The position numbers and the translations under genes were made by a program. From contig NZ_SNVV01000001.1 in assembly GCF_004361735.1 (NCBI RefSeq), positions 310,001 to 374,000 on the forward strand: a stretch of DNA of 64,000 nucleotides, read 5' to 3'. Origin of the DNA: Azoarcus indigens. GTDB lineage: Bacteria; Pseudomonadota; Gammaproteobacteria; Burkholderiales; Rhodocyclaceae. The first letter of the stretch is position 1; every line of letters begins with the position of its first letter. The notes beneath the pieces were generated by a model, which was given only the letters and a program-made list of their open reading frames with translations, did not search any database and had not been told where the DNA came from. Positions 26,280-37,471 of this stretch are shown here, one piece after another.

Positions 26280-28304
26280 CTAAACCCGGAACCGCTCCAC
26301 CTTGGTCTTCAGGCTCCCCGCCAGCCCCTGCAACTCGCTGGCAGTGCCAGCGGTGTTGCGTACCGACTGGCTGTTTTCCTCCGCCATCTGGGCAATGCGC
26401 TCGACGTTGCGGGCGATCTCGGCGCTGGCGCTGCTCTGCTCCTTCAGCGCCAGGGAAATGTCTCCGACCGCCTGCAGCACCTCGCGGGCGCGCTCGCCGA
26501 TCTGGTTCATGGATGTGCCGGCACGTTCGGTGAGCGCCATGCCGTCCTGCACCTGGGCAACGCCGGCCTCCATCCGCGCCACCGCCTGCTCGGTGCCCTG
26601 CTGGATGGAGCCGGCCACCACGGTGATCTCCTGGGTCGCATGGGCGGTGCGCTCCGCCAGCTTGCGCACTTCATCCGCCACCACCGCGAAGCCGCGACCG
26701 CTCTCGCCGGCGCGGGCGGCCTCGATGGCAGCATTGAGTGCCAGCAGATTGGTCTGGTCGGCGATCTCCTTGATGGCATTCACCATGTCGCCAATGCTGC
26801 GGGCGCGCTCGCCCAGTTCGCGGATGGCCTCGGCGGAAGCGTTGGCCGCGTCGGCGATGCCGTGCATCTCGGCGGTGGAACGCGCCATCACCTCGCCGCC
26901 CTCCTCCGACAGCTTGCCGGAGAGTTCGGCCAGTTCATGCGCGGTGGCGGCGTGGCGGCTGATCTCGTCTATGCCCACCGTCATCTCCTGCACCGCGGCG
27001 GCCATGCCGGAGGCCGCCTCGCTCTGGGCGTCGGAGCCGCTGGCCACCTGCTGCGCCGACTCGGACAGGCGGGTGGAGGCCTCGCCCACCTGGCGGGCGC
27101 TGCCCTGGATCTCGCCGATCAGCGCCGCCACGTCGCGGGCCATGGCGTCGAACTGGTCGGCGACCTCATGCAGCTCGTCGCGGGCGGAGAACTCCACCCG
27201 CGAGCGGTAGTCGCCGGCGGCGAAGCGCCGGGCGCCGGCGCTCAGTTCCCGTACTGAGCGCAGGATGGAGAAGTAGATGCCGGCGAGCAGGTAGGCTGCC
27301 ACCAGCAGCGCCACCGCCGACACCGCGATGCCGATGAGCAGTTGCCCCCGCAGGTGCCCCAGGCGCTCGTCCAGCAGCTCGCCCACCGCCGGCAGCATAT
27401 GCTGGCGATAGCCCTTGACCACACTGTCGATGGCGGCGGTGCCCAGGGCGAAGAACTCCGCCGGCTTCATGCCGAAGCCGCCATTCACCAGCTCGCGCCG
27501 GGTGGCCTCGGCGAGGGCGCCAACGCCGCTATTCACCTCGGCCATCACGCCGGACAGGCTGGCGGCCAGGGCCGGCGAGATGCTGCCGGCGCCCGCCAGG
27601 CGGACGCGCAGCTGCGTCTGGCTCTGTTCCAGCTGGGCTAGCTGGGCGACCAGCGCATGCTCATCCTCCCGGCTGGCCTGGCCGCGGGCCATCACACCCG
27701 TGCCGCGCCCGCGCAGCCGCCCGAGGCGCTCGGTGACTTCCGGCACGGAATGCAGCATGGCGTCGATGAGATTGACGCCTTGCGGCTCGGAATGCAGCGT
27801 CAGCCCGGTGACGTCGCCCAGTTCGCCCAGCCACATCAGCACGCCTTCCACCGCCTGGGTATGGAGGCGGAAGTTCTCGGCTGCCAGCAGGTTCAGGCCG
27901 TCGGTGGCGAGGCGATCCAGCTGGCCGCGCAATGTTTGCCAGCCGGGCAGCAGCGGCTGCCAGCGCCCGTCGGCGGCAAGGCTGCGTTCGACATCGCCCA
28001 GGGCACTGCGCAAGGCCGCCGCCTTCTCCGCCTGCTGCGGCTTCAGTTCGGCGCTGCCGCCCAGCACCCCGGCGGACAGGCCGCGGTGCTGCTGGGCCAG
28101 CAGCAAGGCGGACATGGTCTGATCGAGCAGATCCAGCCCGGCCCTTTCCCGTTCGGCAACGAGGATGCTGCCGTTGAACTGGTGGTAAACCTGGTACAGC
28201 AAGGTAGCGGCGGCAAGCCCGAATGCCAGCGCGACCAGCAGGAACTTGACCGGATAGCGCAGCTTGTCGAGCAGCAGCACGGCGGGCATGAAGAAGGTGG
28301 ACAT
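26280..28304 (-). CDS. Methyl-accepting chemotaxis protein with large helical sensor
   Basis: 674 aa from ATG 28304, which follows GGGAG. Layout: membrane helix at about 17-38; a long alpha-helical periplasmic part (residues about 40-325) rich in Leu/Gln/Glu and resembling nitrate/nitrite-sensing (NIT) domains; a second membrane helix near 335-358; HAMP; and a signalling domain with the conserved [19 protein letters not shown] hairpin. The signal is unknown. It does not resemble the Cache-type receptor at 6893 outside the signalling domain. Confidence 0.92.
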   Translation of the reverse strand: MSTFFMPAVLLLDKLRYPVKFLLVALAFGLAAATLLYQVYHQFNGSILVAERERAGLDLLDQTMSALLLAQQHRGLSAGVLGGSAELKPQQAEKAAALRSALGDVERSLAADGRWQPLLPGWQTLRGQLDRLATDGLNLLAAENFRLHTQAVEGVLMWLGELGDVTGLTLHSEPQGVNLIDAMLHSVPEVTERLGRLRGRGTGVMARGQASREDEHALVAQLAQLEQSQTQLRVRLAGAGSISPALAASLSGVMAEVNSGVGALAEATRRELVNGGFGMKPAEFFALGTAAIDSVVKGYRQHMLPAVGELLDERLGHLRGQLLIGIAVSAVALLVAAYLLAGIYFSILRSVRELSAGARRFAAGDYRSRVEFSARDELHEVADQFDAMARDVAALIGEIQGSARQVGEASTRLSESAQQVASGSDAQSEAASGMAAAVQEMTVGIDEISRHAATAHELAELSGKLSEEGGEVMARSTAEMHGIADAANASAEAIRELGERARSIGDMVNAIKEIADQTNLLALNAAIEAARAGESGRGFAVVADEVRKLAERTAHATQEITVVAGSIQQGTEQAVARMEAGVAQVQDGMALTERAGTSMNQIGERAREVLQAVGDISLALKEQSSASAEIARNVERIAQMAEENSQSVRNTAGTASELQGLAGSLKTKVERFRV

Positions 28305-28384
28305 GGCGTCTCCCGGAGTACCGGCCTGTCGCGCCGGCACTCGCCATCGATGAATGCTCAACCCAAGGGGATACCCGGAGCAGC

Positions 28385-28413
28385 CCGGCCAGTCCGTTAA
28401 CGGCACTGGCCGG
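28385..28413. repeat. 29-bp near-perfect palindrome
   Basis: CCGGCCAGT (28385-28393) and ACTGGCCGG (28405-28413) flank a centre containing the 10-bp palindrome CCGTTAACGG; one extra base breaks perfect symmetry. It lies 81 bases upstream of the chemoreceptor start and 117 bases beyond the lolD stop, so it could be an operator of the former or a transcript-end structure of the latter. Confidence 0.5.
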
Positions 28414-28425
28414 TTCCAGTTTAGA

Positions 28426-28443
28426 CGCCGGCCTGAGCCGGCG
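28426..28443 (-). terminator. Short GC hairpin downstream of lolD
   Basis: CGCCGGC-CTGA-GCCGGCG, a 7-bp perfect stem with a four-base loop. No T-run follows on the minus strand, so termination strength is doubtful. Confidence 0.35.
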
Positions 28444-28529
28444 CTGCCCATACGGCATTAAACCGCGAGCGCGGCGGAACGCTGAATGTCCGGGATCAAT
28501 TACAGCGGGGACGGCGGATGATCAACCGT

Positions 28530-29211
<682 letters not shown>

Positions 29212-29219
<8 letters not shown>

Positions 29220-30468
29220 AGCGCAGGGCCTCCGCCGGGTTCACCCGCGATGCACGCCAGCTCGGATAGAGCGTGGCCACCAGCGTCAGCACGAAGGACA
29301 CCGAGACGATGCTGATGACGTCCGCCGGCAACACCTTGGAGGGCAGTTCGTTGATGTAGTAGATCTCCTTGTTCCACAGCGTGGCGCCAGTGATGGCCTC
29401 CAGCGCCGGGATCACCACGTCCAGGTTGTGGGCGATGAGCAGGCCGCCGACCACGCCGGCGCCCAGGCCGACGAAGCCGATGATGGCGCCCTGCAGCACG
29501 AAGATGGCCATGATGGAGCCAGGGCTGGCGCCCAGGGTGCGCAGGATGGCGATGTCGGCGTACTTCTCCTGCACCGCCATCACCAGCGTGGACACGATGT
29601 TGAAGGCGGCGACGGCGACGATGAGGAAGAGGATGAGCGTCATCATGGTCTTCTCCAGCGCCACCGCGCGGAAGAAGTTGGCGTGGCTGCGCGTCCAATC
29701 CACCACCATGGCGTTGGGCGCATCCAGCGTGGCGGCCAGCTCGCGCGCCACCCGCGGCGCGGCGAAGAGGTCGTCCAGCTTCAACCGTACGCCGCTCACG
29801 CCGTCGCCCATGCGGTACAGCGCCTGGGCGTCGGCCAGGTGCATCAGGGCGAGGCCGGAATCGTACTCGTACATGCCGGCCTCGAAGATGCCGACCACCT
29901 CGAACTGCTTCACCCGCGGCAGCACGGCCGCCGGCGTCACCAGGCCCTGGGGCGCGATCAGCGTCACCTTGTCGCCCAGGCGCACCCGCAGCGCCAGGGC
30001 GAGGTCGCGGCCGAGCACGATGCCGAAGCGGCCGGGCTGTAGCGCATCCAGGCTGCCGGCCTTCATGTGGCGGCCGAAGTCAGCGACCTTGTCCTCCTCC
30101 GCCGGCAGGATGCCGCGCACCATGCTGCCGCGCACCACGTCTTCGAAGGACAGCAGGCCCTGCTCCTGCACATAGGGCGCGGCGGCCTGTACCGCCGGGT
30201 GCTGGCTGGCCTGATCGGCCACCCGCTGCCAGGCGGCGAGTTCGCCATCTAGGCTCTGCACCTGGATGTGGGAAGCGACGCCGAGGATGCGGGTGCGCAG
30301 CTCTTCCTGGAAGCCGTTCATCACCGACAGCACGACGATGAGGGCGGCGACGCCGAGCGCGATGCCCAGCATGGAGACCAGGGAGATGAAGGAAATGAAG
30401 CGGTTGCGGCCCTGCGCCCGCTTGCGCGAGCGGGTGTATCGCAGGCCGACGAGGAGTTCGTAGCGCAT
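29212..30468 (-). CDS. lolC: LolC/LolE-family lipoprotein-releasing permease
   Basis: 418 aa from ATG 30468 ([15 protein letters not shown], the canonical family start). Four membrane helices: one near residue 25-48 and three in the C-terminal third ([20 protein letters not shown] and two more), with a large periplasmic domain between. Only one permease gene accompanies lolD here, so the complex may be a homodimer (LolF-like), unless a lolE lies elsewhere. The symbol follows common usage; LolC, LolE and LolF cannot be separated without alignment. Confidence 0.9.
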
Positions 30469-30618
30469 GGGCGTGGCGGGTTTGGTTGTACGGGCCCGCC
30501 GCGGGGGCAGAGCGGGCAAGCCCGGCATTGTGCCCGGTTCAGGCTTTTCGTGGCGGCTGGCGTGGCGGCGATGCCGCCTTCATTGCGGTGGTGGGGAGGG
30601 GCCGGCGGCGCCGGGCTC

Positions 30619-31155
30619 TCAGCCGGCCAGCGTTTCGCGCCAGCTCGCCCAGCTCATGCGCGGCATGTCCAGCTGGCGGTTGTAGGGCTGGTCGAACAGC
30701 ACCTGGCGCCAGTCCGGCCGGCGGCTGCCACGGATGTCCGGGTTGTCGTCCACCAGGATGTCGCCATGCACCACCGTCTTGTCCTTGGTGAGGATGATGC
30801 GGTCGACAAAGTCCGCGCCCAGGTGACGCTCCACCCACTCGAACTTCTCGGTGACGCAGTTGCGGTACTGGTTGAGCGGCGCGGTGCAGATGCGCACGTC
30901 GTGGCCGGCCTCCAGCAGCCCGCGCACACCTTCGAGCGCGCCGGCGATGGGCGGCAGCTCGCGGTAGAAGCCGGGGGCGGTGTAGATGGCTTCCACCGCG
31001 CCGTACAACGCCTCCGGATAGTCGTCGCGCACATGCAGGCTGGTGCGGCACTCCAGGGCGACGGCGGGAAAATCATGGCCGGCCTGCTGCCAGGCGGCAT
31101 GGAAGGCGCGCTCGAAGTCGGCGAGCACGCCGTCCTGGTCTATCAGTATCAGCAT
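30619..31155 (-). CDS. 5'(3')-deoxyribonucleotidase-like HAD hydrolase (NT5C family)
   Basis: 178 aa. The catalytic DxD motif of the haloacid dehalogenase superfamily is Asp6 and Asp8 in LIDQDGVLADF. Motif II is in ICTAP and the motif III/IV region is TKDKTVVHGDILVDDNPD, with the double Asp that binds Mg2+. The pattern matches NT5C-type nucleotidases, which dephosphorylate nucleoside monophosphates. It sits between ygiQ and lolC on the same strand with 51- and 150-base gaps. Confidence 0.83.
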   Translation of the reverse strand: MLILIDQDGVLADFERAFHAAWQQAGHDFPAVALECRTSLHVRDDYPEALYGAVEAIYTAPGFYRELPPIAGALEGVRGLLEAGHDVRICTAPLNQYRNCVTEKFEWVERHLGADFVDRIILTKDKTVVHGDILVDDNPDIRGSRRPDWRQVLFDQPYNRQLDMPRMSWASWRETLAG

Positions 31156-31206
31156 CTGAGGCGGGAGTCAGTTGGAAAGGAAATGGGGGGCGGATGCGGG
31201 CGGCCT

Positions 31207-33459
31207 TCAGCGGCCGCCGGCACGGTTGCGGCTGTCGCGCCGGCCGGCGTGAGCGGGTTTGCCCTGCCCGGGCCGCGGCGGCCGTCCGCCGCCAGGCTTG
31301 CCGCGCGCCGGAGCCGCATTGGGGCGCGCAGCGCCGCCTGCACGCGGGGGCGCTGCACGCTCGCCCTGGCGCGGACCGCTGCCGCGGCTGCGGTCCGCAC
31401 CCGCCGGGTTCGCCGCCGCCGGCTGGCCACGCGGCACCAGGCAGTTGGGGCCATTGCCGATGAGGTCGGCGCGGCCCATGCGCAGCAGGCCCTCGCGCAG
31501 GATGGGCCAGTTCTCCGGGTCGTGCCAGCGCAGGAAGGCCTTGTGCAGCTTGCGGAGCTTGCCGGTGCGCACCGTCTCCACCGCCTCGGAATCCGCGCTC
31601 ACCTTCTTCAGCGGGTTCTTGCGGCTGTGGTACATCGTGGTGGCCAGCGCCATCGGCGTCGGCAGGAAGGTCTGCACCTGGTCGAGGCGGAAATCGCGCT
31701 CCTTCAGCCACAGCGCCAGGTTGAGCATGTCTTCGTCGGTGGTGCCGGGGTGGGCGGCGATGAAGTAAGGCACCAGGTGCTGTTTCTTGCCGGCTTCCTT
31801 CGAATACTTTTCGAACAGCTTGCGGAAGGCTTCGTAGCTGCCCATGCCCGGCTTCATCATCTTCGACAGCGGGCCGTCCTCGCTATGCTCCGGGGCGATC
31901 TTGAGCAGACCGCTGACGTGGTGGGTCACCAGTTCCTTGACGTACTCCGGCGAGCGCACCGCCAAGTCGTAGCGCAGGCCGGAGCCTATGGTGATGCGCT
32001 TGATGCCGGGCAGCGCGCGGGCCTTGCGGTAGATCTGGATGAGCGGGCCGTGGTCGGTGCCCAGGTTCTCGCAGATGCCGGGATAGACGCAGGACAGGCG
32101 GCGACAGGAGCGCTCTATCTTCGGGTCCTTGCACGCCATGCGGTACATATTGGCGGTGGGGCCGCCGAGATCGGAGATGTGGCCCTTGAAGTCCGGCTGC
32201 TTGTCGCGGATCTCCTCGATCTCGCGCAGGATGGAGGCTTCCGAGCGGCTCTGGATGATGCGGCCCTCGTGCTCGGTGATGGAACAGAAGGTACAGCCGC
32301 CGAAGCAGCCGCGCATGATGTTCACCGAGAACTTGATCATGTCCCAGGCCGGGATGCGCGCACCGCCGTAGGAGGGGTGCGGCGCCCGTGCATAGGGCAG
32401 GCCATAGACGAAATCCATCTCCGGCGTGCTCAGCGGAATCGGCGGCGGGTTCAGCCACACCTCGCGCGCCCCCGGCCCGTCACCGTGGCGCTGCACCAGC
32501 GCGCGGGCGTTGCCGGGGTTGGACTCCAGGTGGAAGACGCGGGAAGCGTGGGCGTACAGCACCGGGTCGTCCTTCACCGCCTCGTAGGCCGGCAGGCGCA
32601 CCACCGTGCGGCCGCGCTCGGCGCGGCGGGCGGCGACGCGCTCGGCCGCCGGCACGATGCGCACCGGCTGGGCGCCGTCGGCCGCGGGCGCGGCGGCCGG
32701 CACCGGCTCCATGGCGTAGGGGTCGGCATGCGGCTCGACGCGGCCGGGGCGGTCCAGGCTGAGGGAATCCACTTCGCTCCAGCCTTCCGGCAGCCAGCCC
32801 GGCCGCGCCATGAAGGCGGTGCCGCGCAGGTCGCGGATGGACTCGATGGGCTCGCCGCCGGCCAGCCGCAGCGTGAGGTCGATCAGCGCGCGCTCGGCAT
32901 TGCCGAACAGCAGGATATCGGCCTTGGAGTCCGGCAGCACCGAGCGCCGCACCTTGTCCGACCAGTAGTCGTAATGGGCGATGCGGCGCAGCGAGGCTTC
33001 GATGCTGCCGATGACGATGTTGGCGTCCGGAAAGGCCTCGCGGGCACGCTGGGCGTAGACGGTGAGAGCGCGGTCCGGCCGCTTGTTGGCTTCGGCGTTC
33101 GGGGTGTAGGCGTCGTCGGAGCGGATCTTGCGGTCGGAGGTGTAGCGGTTGACCATGGAATCCATGTTGCCGGCGGTGATGCCGAAGTACAGCCGCGGCT
33201 TGCCCAGGGCGCGGAAGGGTTCGGCCGAGGTCCAGTCCGGCTGGCTGATGATGCCCACCCGCAGGCCGAGCGACTCCAGCAGGCGGCCGACCAGTGCCAT
33301 GCCGAAGCTGGGGTGGTCGATGTAGGCGTCGCCGGTCACCAGCACCACGTCGCATTCCTTCCAGCCGAGCGCCTGCATTTCGGCGCGGGACATGGGCAGG
33401 AAGGGAGCGGGCTTGCGCGGCGGTGCGACGCGGGAAAACAGTTCTGCGGGCTGACTCAT
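31207..33459 (-). CDS. YgiQ-family radical SAM protein
   Basis: 750 aa from ATG 33459. An N-terminal DUF3362/B12-binding-like domain ([16 protein letters not shown]) is followed by the radical SAM domain with the [4Fe-4S] cysteines in GCFGGCTFC and a conserved [12 protein letters not shown] block. The C-terminus is a long Arg/Gly/Pro-rich basic tail (roughly the last 75 residues). The family is widespread but its reaction is unknown. A possible -10 (TACAAT) sits so close to the start that the transcript may be nearly leaderless. Confidence 0.93.
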   Translation of the reverse strand: MSQPAELFSRVAPPRKPAPFLPMSRAEMQALGWKECDVVLVTGDAYIDHPSFGMALVGRLLESLGLRVGIISQPDWTSAEPFRALGKPRLYFGITAGNMDSMVNRYTSDRKIRSDDAYTPNAEANKRPDRALTVYAQRAREAFPDANIVIGSIEASLRRIAHYDYWSDKVRRSVLPDSKADILLFGNAERALIDLTLRLAGGEPIESIRDLRGTAFMARPGWLPEGWSEVDSLSLDRPGRVEPHADPYAMEPVPAAAPAADGAQPVRIVPAAERVAARRAERGRTVVRLPAYEAVKDDPVLYAHASRVFHLESNPGNARALVQRHGDGPGAREVWLNPPPIPLSTPEMDFVYGLPYARAPHPSYGGARIPAWDMIKFSVNIMRGCFGGCTFCSITEHEGRIIQSRSEASILREIEEIRDKQPDFKGHISDLGGPTANMYRMACKDPKIERSCRRLSCVYPGICENLGTDHGPLIQIYRKARALPGIKRITIGSGLRYDLAVRSPEYVKELVTHHVSGLLKIAPEHSEDGPLSKMMKPGMGSYEAFRKLFEKYSKEAGKKQHLVPYFIAAHPGTTDEDMLNLALWLKERDFRLDQVQTFLPTPMALATTMYHSRKNPLKKVSADSEAVETVRTGKLRKLHKAFLRWHDPENWPILREGLLRMGRADLIGNGPNCLVPRGQPAAANPAGADRSRGSGPRQGERAAPPRAGGAARPNAAPARGKPGGGRPPRPGQGKPAHAGRRDSRNRAGGR

Positions 33460-33469
33460 GATGGCCGCC

Positions 33470-33475
33470 ATTGTA
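33470..33475 (-). promoter_or_regulatory. Candidate -10 element of ygiQ
   Basis: TACAAT on the minus strand, 10 bases from the chosen ygiQ start; no good -35 at 16-18 bases. If used, the 5' leader would be only a few bases and there is no Shine-Dalgarno sequence before ATG 33459. Confidence 0.3.
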
Positions 33476-33564
33476 TCGGCCGCCGCCTTGCTCAGGCGGC
33501 AGACTGCGGCTTTTTGCGTAACATGGCACGACCGCGGGCAGCCTCGCCCCTCAGGAAAATAACC

Positions 33565-34155
33565 ATGCGAATCATGCGCCTATACTCCCGTTCCGTTTCC
33601 TTCCCCAACGGTCCCCAGCCGCGCTGGAACGGCTCCCGCAGCGCTTTCGCCTTGGCGCAGCCGAACCGTTCCGGCAGCAATCCGGCAGCCCTCTGGACCG
33701 CCCTGCTCTGCTTGCTGCTGCCGCGCAATCTCGTCCCGGCGCTGCTGGCCGTCCTCGCCCTGGCCGGCAACGGCGCCGCGCTGGCGCAGGTCAGCGAGGC
33801 GCCGATCAAGGTCGTCTATCACATCAGCGATGGCAGCGCCCAGGCGGCACGGGGGCTGGTAAACATCCAGAACCATCTGAACGCCGCGCCGGAAACCCGC
33901 ATCACCGTGGTCACCCACGGGCCGGGCATCGATTTCCTGCTCGAAGGCGCCACCGACCCGCAGGGCCACGCCTTCACCGGCGCCATCGGCGCGCTGGCCG
34001 CCCGCGGCGTGGACTTCGTGGTGTGCAACAACACCCTGGTCGGCCGCGGCATTCCGGCGGACAAGGTGGTGCTGGAAGCGAAGGTGGTGCCCAGCGGCGT
34101 CGCCGAGGTGGCACGGCTGCAGGCGCGCGAAGGCTATGTCTACATCCGCCCCTGA
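33565..34155 (+). CDS. Exported DsrE/DsrF-like protein
   Basis: 196 aa; ATG 33565 follows AGGA at 33553-33556. An unusually long N-terminal part (about 72 residues) contains a hydrophobic segment ([19 protein letters not shown]) that looks like a signal peptide or anchor. The mature domain ([25 protein letters not shown] ... [10 protein letters not shown]) has the DsrE fold, with the conserved Cys in VCNNT. DsrE-like proteins carry persulfide sulfur; exported versions are of unknown role. It is divergent from ygiQ. A shorter start at 33574 cannot be excluded. Confidence 0.8.
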   Translation: MRIMRLYSRSVSFPNGPQPRWNGSRSAFALAQPNRSGSNPAALWTALLCLLLPRNLVPALLAVLALAGNGAALAQVSEAPIKVVYHISDGSAQAARGLVNIQNHLNAAPETRITVVTHGPGIDFLLEGATDPQGHAFTGAIGALAARGVDFVVCNNTLVGRGIPADKVVLEAKVVPSGVAEVARLQAREGYVYIRP

Positions 34156-34249
34156 AACCGCGCCCGCCGCCACCGCGCCGCGGCCGGGAGGCAAGGCCCC
34201 GCGTGCTAGACTCGCGCCCGCCCAAACCAGCCCCGGGCGACATCCCTAG

Positions 34250-35347
34250 ATGCAGATCCACCTCGTTCTCCCCGGCCTGCTGTGGCCGGGCGCTCCCGCG
34301 ATTTCCCCCACCGCCGGCCTCGCGCTGCCGGCGCTGTCGCGCCTGCTCGGCCGCGGCGAGCAGCAGATCGCCGATTTCGCGCCGCTGGACCGCCAGCTCG
34401 CCGCTCTGTTCGGCCTAGGCGAGGGCGAGCTGCCGCTGGCCGCGCTGCGCCGCCTGGGCGAAGCCGACGCGCCGGTGGACGTCACGACCGGCGAGCCGCC
34501 CGCCCAGTGGCTGTGCGCCGACCCGGTGCACCTGCACTTCGCCCGCGACCGCATGCTGCTCAGCGACTTCCCCGCCGAGGGCGACCCGCCGGATGCAGCG
34601 GAAACCGCCGCGCTGCTCGCCAGCCTCAACGACACCTTCGCCGACCTCGGCCGCTTCGAGGCGCCGACGCCGACGCCGGCGCGCTGGTACCTGCGCCTGG
34701 CCGCGCCCACCGAGGCCACGCTGTATCCGCTCAATGACGTCATCGGCCGGCCGATTGCGCCCTTCCTGCCCGAGGGCCGCGACGGCTTGATCTGGCAGCG
34801 GACCATGAACGAGCTGCAGATCGTGCTGCACAACCACCCGGTGAACCAGGCCCGCGAAGCCGCCGGCAGGCGCACGGTGAACAGCCTGTGGCTGTGGGGC
34901 GCAGGCGCCCTGCCCGGCACATTGAAGGCGCCGCAGCCCAGGGTGCAGGCCAGCGATCCGCTGCTGCGCGGCCTCGCCCGCGCCGCCGGCCTGACGCCCG
35001 CCGAACCCGATCCCGGCGCCGCCCTCGCCGCGCCCGCCACCGACACGCTGGTGGTGCTGGACAGCCTGCGCCGCCCGGCGCTGCAGCTGGACCTCGACGC
35101 CTGGCGCGCCGCGCTGGCCGACGTGGAGACGCGCTGGTTCGCCCCGCTCGCCGCCGCGCTGGACCAGGGCCGCCTCGCCGCCCTCACCCTCAGCGCCCCC
35201 GGCGACCGCCACACGCTGTCGCTACGGCTGGGCCGGCAGGCGCGCTGGAAGTTCTGGCGCCGGCCGCAGCCGCTGGACGCCCTCCTGAAAACCCTGGCTC
35301 CGCCGCCCGCGGCCCTGCCCACCGAGCCGCCGCCCGAGAACCCATGA
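34250..35347 (+). CDS. RpfE-like / phosphoglycerate-mutase-like protein
   Basis: 365 aa, starting MQIHLVLPGLLWP. I recognise the family from its fixed place before recJ in beta- and gammaproteobacteria, where it is annotated as RpfE-type regulatory protein or phosphoglycerate mutase-like. The conserved part is LRLAAPTEATLYPLNDVIGRPI ... MNELQIVLHNHPVNQAREAAGRRTVNSLWLWG. Its stop overlaps the recJ start (ATGA), so translation is coupled. Biochemical function has not been established as far as I know. Confidence 0.75.
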   Translation: MQIHLVLPGLLWPGAPAISPTAGLALPALSRLLGRGEQQIADFAPLDRQLAALFGLGEGELPLAALRRLGEADAPVDVTTGEPPAQWLCADPVHLHFARDRMLLSDFPAEGDPPDAAETAALLASLNDTFADLGRFEAPTPTPARWYLRLAAPTEATLYPLNDVIGRPIAPFLPEGRDGLIWQRTMNELQIVLHNHPVNQAREAAGRRTVNSLWLWGAGALPGTLKAPQPRVQASDPLLRGLARAAGLTPAEPDPGAALAAPATDTLVVLDSLRRPALQLDLDAWRAALADVETRWFAPLAAALDQGRLAALTLSAPGDRHTLSLRLGRQARWKFWRRPQPLDALLKTLAPPPAALPTEPPPENP

Positions 35348-37035
35348 TCCAGATCCAGCCCCGCGCCATTTCCCAGCGCACCGTCGCCGCCCTGATGGAT
35401 GCCGGCGTCCATCCCCTGCTCGCCCGCCTCTACGCCGCCCGCGGCATTCGCGCCCGCAACGAGCTGGACTACGGCCTGCGCGCCCTGCTGCCGCCGGACG
35501 CCCTCACCGGCACCCGCGAAGCGGCGGTGCTGCTGGCCGACGCCATCGAGGCCGGCGCGCGCATGGTCATCGTCGCCGACTACGACTGCGACGGCGCCAC
35601 CGCCTGTGCGGTCGGCATCCGCGCGCTGCGCGCCTTCGGCGCCGATGTGCACTACCTGGTGCCGGACCGCGTCACCCTGGGCTACGGCCTCACCCCGGCC
35701 ATGGTGGAGATCGCCGCCCGGCTGGAGCCGGATCTGCTCATCACGGTGGACAACGGCATCGCCAGCGTGGAAGGCATCGCCGCCGCCCGCGCCCACGGCA
35801 TGGCCACGCTGATCACCGACCACCACCTGCCGGGCGACGAGCTGCCGGAGGCGGACGTCATCGTCAATCCCAACCAGCCCGGCTGCGATTTCCCCAGCAA
35901 GTGCCTGGCCGGCGTCGGCGCGATGTTCTACACCATGCTCGCGCTGCGCGCCGAGCTGCGGGAGCGCGGCGCTTTCGAGAACGGCCGCGAGCCCAACCTG
36001 GGCGACCTGCTGGACCTGGTGGCGCTGGGCACGGTGGCCGACGTGGTGAAGCTGGACCACAACAACCGCATCCTCGTCTCCCAGGGCCTGCAGCGCATGC
36101 GCGCCGGCCGCATGCAGCCCGGCATCCGCGCCCTGTTCGCCGCCGCCGGCCGCGACCCGGCGCGCGCCAGCGGCTTCGACCTCGGCTTCGCCCTCGGCCC
36201 CCGCCTGAACGCCGCCGGCCGCCTGTCGGACATGAGCCTGGGCATCGAATGCCTGATCACCGACGACCCCGGCCGCGCCCTCAACATCGCCCAGGAGCTG
36301 GACAAGCTGAACCGCGAGCGGCGCAGCATCGAGGCCGAGATGCAGGAAGAGGCCGCCGCCCGGCTGGAAGGCTTCGACGCCGAGGGCAACGCCTCCATCG
36401 CCCTGTTCGAGCCGGACTGGCACCAGGGCGTCATCGGCATCGTCGCCGGCCGCATCAAGGAAAGGCTGCACCGGCCGACGGTGGCCTTCGCGCGCGGCAA
36501 CGAGGGCGAGCTGAAGGGCTCCGGCCGCTCCATTCCCGGCCTGCACCTGCGCGACGCGCTGGACTTGGTGACCAAGCGCCATCCCGACCTCATCGTGCGC
36601 TTCGGCGGCCACGCCATGGCCGCCGGCCTGACCATACGCGAGGCCGATTACCCACGCTTCCGCGAGGCCTTCGAAGAGGTCGTCTCCGGCCTGCTGGAGC
36701 CGGCCGACCTGCAGCGCCGCATCGAAACCGACGGCGCGCTGGAAACCGGCTACCTCAGCCTGGACTCCGCCCGCCTGCTGGACCAGGAAATCTGGGGCCA
36801 GGGCTTCCCTGCGCCGGTGTTCAACGACGTGTTCCGCGTCGAACGCCAGCGCCTGCTGAAGGAGCGCCACCTGAAGCTGGAGCTGGGCAAGCAGGGCAGC
36901 CGCTACGAGGCCATCCGCTTCAACCACGCCGACGGCGCGCCGGACACCATCCACGCCGCCTTCCGCCTGGCGGTGAACGAATACAACGGCGTCTCCAGCG
37001 TGCAACTGATGCTGGAACACTTCGAAGCGGCCTGA
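35344..37035 (+). CDS. recJ: Single-stranded-DNA-specific exonuclease RecJ
   Basis: 563 aa, normal length. DHH phosphoesterase motifs are visible: VADYDCDGATA (motif I), ITVDNGIAS, and ITDHHLPGDELP (motif III). The C-terminal DHHA1 part contains FGGHAMAAGLTI, followed by an OB-type domain. It degrades ssDNA 5' to 3' in RecF recombination, base excision and mismatch repair. The ATG overlaps the rpfE-like stop by four bases. Confidence 0.95.
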   Translation: MIQIQPRAISQRTVAALMDAGVHPLLARLYAARGIRARNELDYGLRALLPPDALTGTREAAVLLADAIEAGARMVIVADYDCDGATACAVGIRALRAFGADVHYLVPDRVTLGYGLTPAMVEIAARLEPDLLITVDNGIASVEGIAAARAHGMATLITDHHLPGDELPEADVIVNPNQPGCDFPSKCLAGVGAMFYTMLALRAELRERGAFENGREPNLGDLLDLVALGTVADVVKLDHNNRILVSQGLQRMRAGRMQPGIRALFAAAGRDPARASGFDLGFALGPRLNAAGRLSDMSLGIECLITDDPGRALNIAQELDKLNRERRSIEAEMQEEAAARLEGFDAEGNASIALFEPDWHQGVIGIVAGRIKERLHRPTVAFARGNEGELKGSGRSIPGLHLRDALDLVTKRHPDLIVRFGGHAMAAGLTIREADYPRFREAFEEVVSGLLEPADLQRRIETDGALETGYLSLDSARLLDQEIWGQGFPAPVFNDVFRVERQRLLKERHLKLELGKQGSRYEAIRFNHADGAPDTIHAAFRLAVNEYNGVSSVQLMLEHFEAA

Positions 37036-37063
37036 GCCGGGCCGCCGGCCAACAGCCTGCGGT

Positions 37064-37471
37064 TCAGGCCTCCGGCCCCACCCCAACTCCGCGCCGCTGC
37101 ATGTCCTCCACCACCACCCACAAGGCATTGGTGGAGATCAACACCTCCAGCAGCGACAGCACCAGCGACACCGCCAGCGCGACGATGCTGACGCCGAACA
37201 GTACCTTGCCGGCCGTCTCGCCATGCATGAACAGCGCCAGCATGGCCAGCGCGCACAGCAGGAAGCTGAGCACGCCGAAGGACTGCATGTACTGGATCAG
37301 GTGGATGCGCCGCTTGAGGCCGGGAATCTGCCGCATCACCACCGCGCTGTCCTGCGCCGGCGCGGCATGCAGCTGGCGGATGACCTGCGCCAGCGTAAGG
37401 AAGCGGTTGGTGTAGGCGAGCAGCAGCAGCGAGATGGCGGGAAAGAGCAGCGCCGGGGTGGTGATGTCCAT
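37064..37471 (-). CDS. DUF2721-family membrane protein
   Basis: 135 aa from ATG 37471. Three hydrophobic segments (LLFPAISLLLLAYTNRFL at the start, FGVLSFLLCALAMLALFM and VLFGVSIVALAVSLVLSLLEVL) with an amphipathic, charged stretch between the first two match DUF2721. Function unknown. It converges with recJ with 28 bases between stops. Confidence 0.78.
   Translation of the reverse strand: MDITTPALLFPAISLLLLAYTNRFLTLAQVIRQLHAAPAQDSAVVMRQIPGLKRRIHLIQYMQSFGVLSFLLCALAMLALFMHGETAGKVLFGVSIVALAVSLVLSLLEVLISTNALWVVVEDMQRRGVGVGPEA

Noticed and set aside
28305-28450. Possible cyclic-di-GMP riboswitch before the second chemoreceptor
   Set aside because: The region has hairpins but lacks the conserved GEMM core and tetraloop-receptor bases.
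30268-34155. 1295-codon open frame on the plus strand
   Set aside because: It runs antisense to the permease, nucleotidase and ygiQ genes. Only its last part (33565-34155) is a real gene, with its own start and ribosome site.
34246-37128. 960-codon minus-strand open frame
   Set aside because: Antisense to rpfE-like and recJ, both firmly identified; no recognisable domain.
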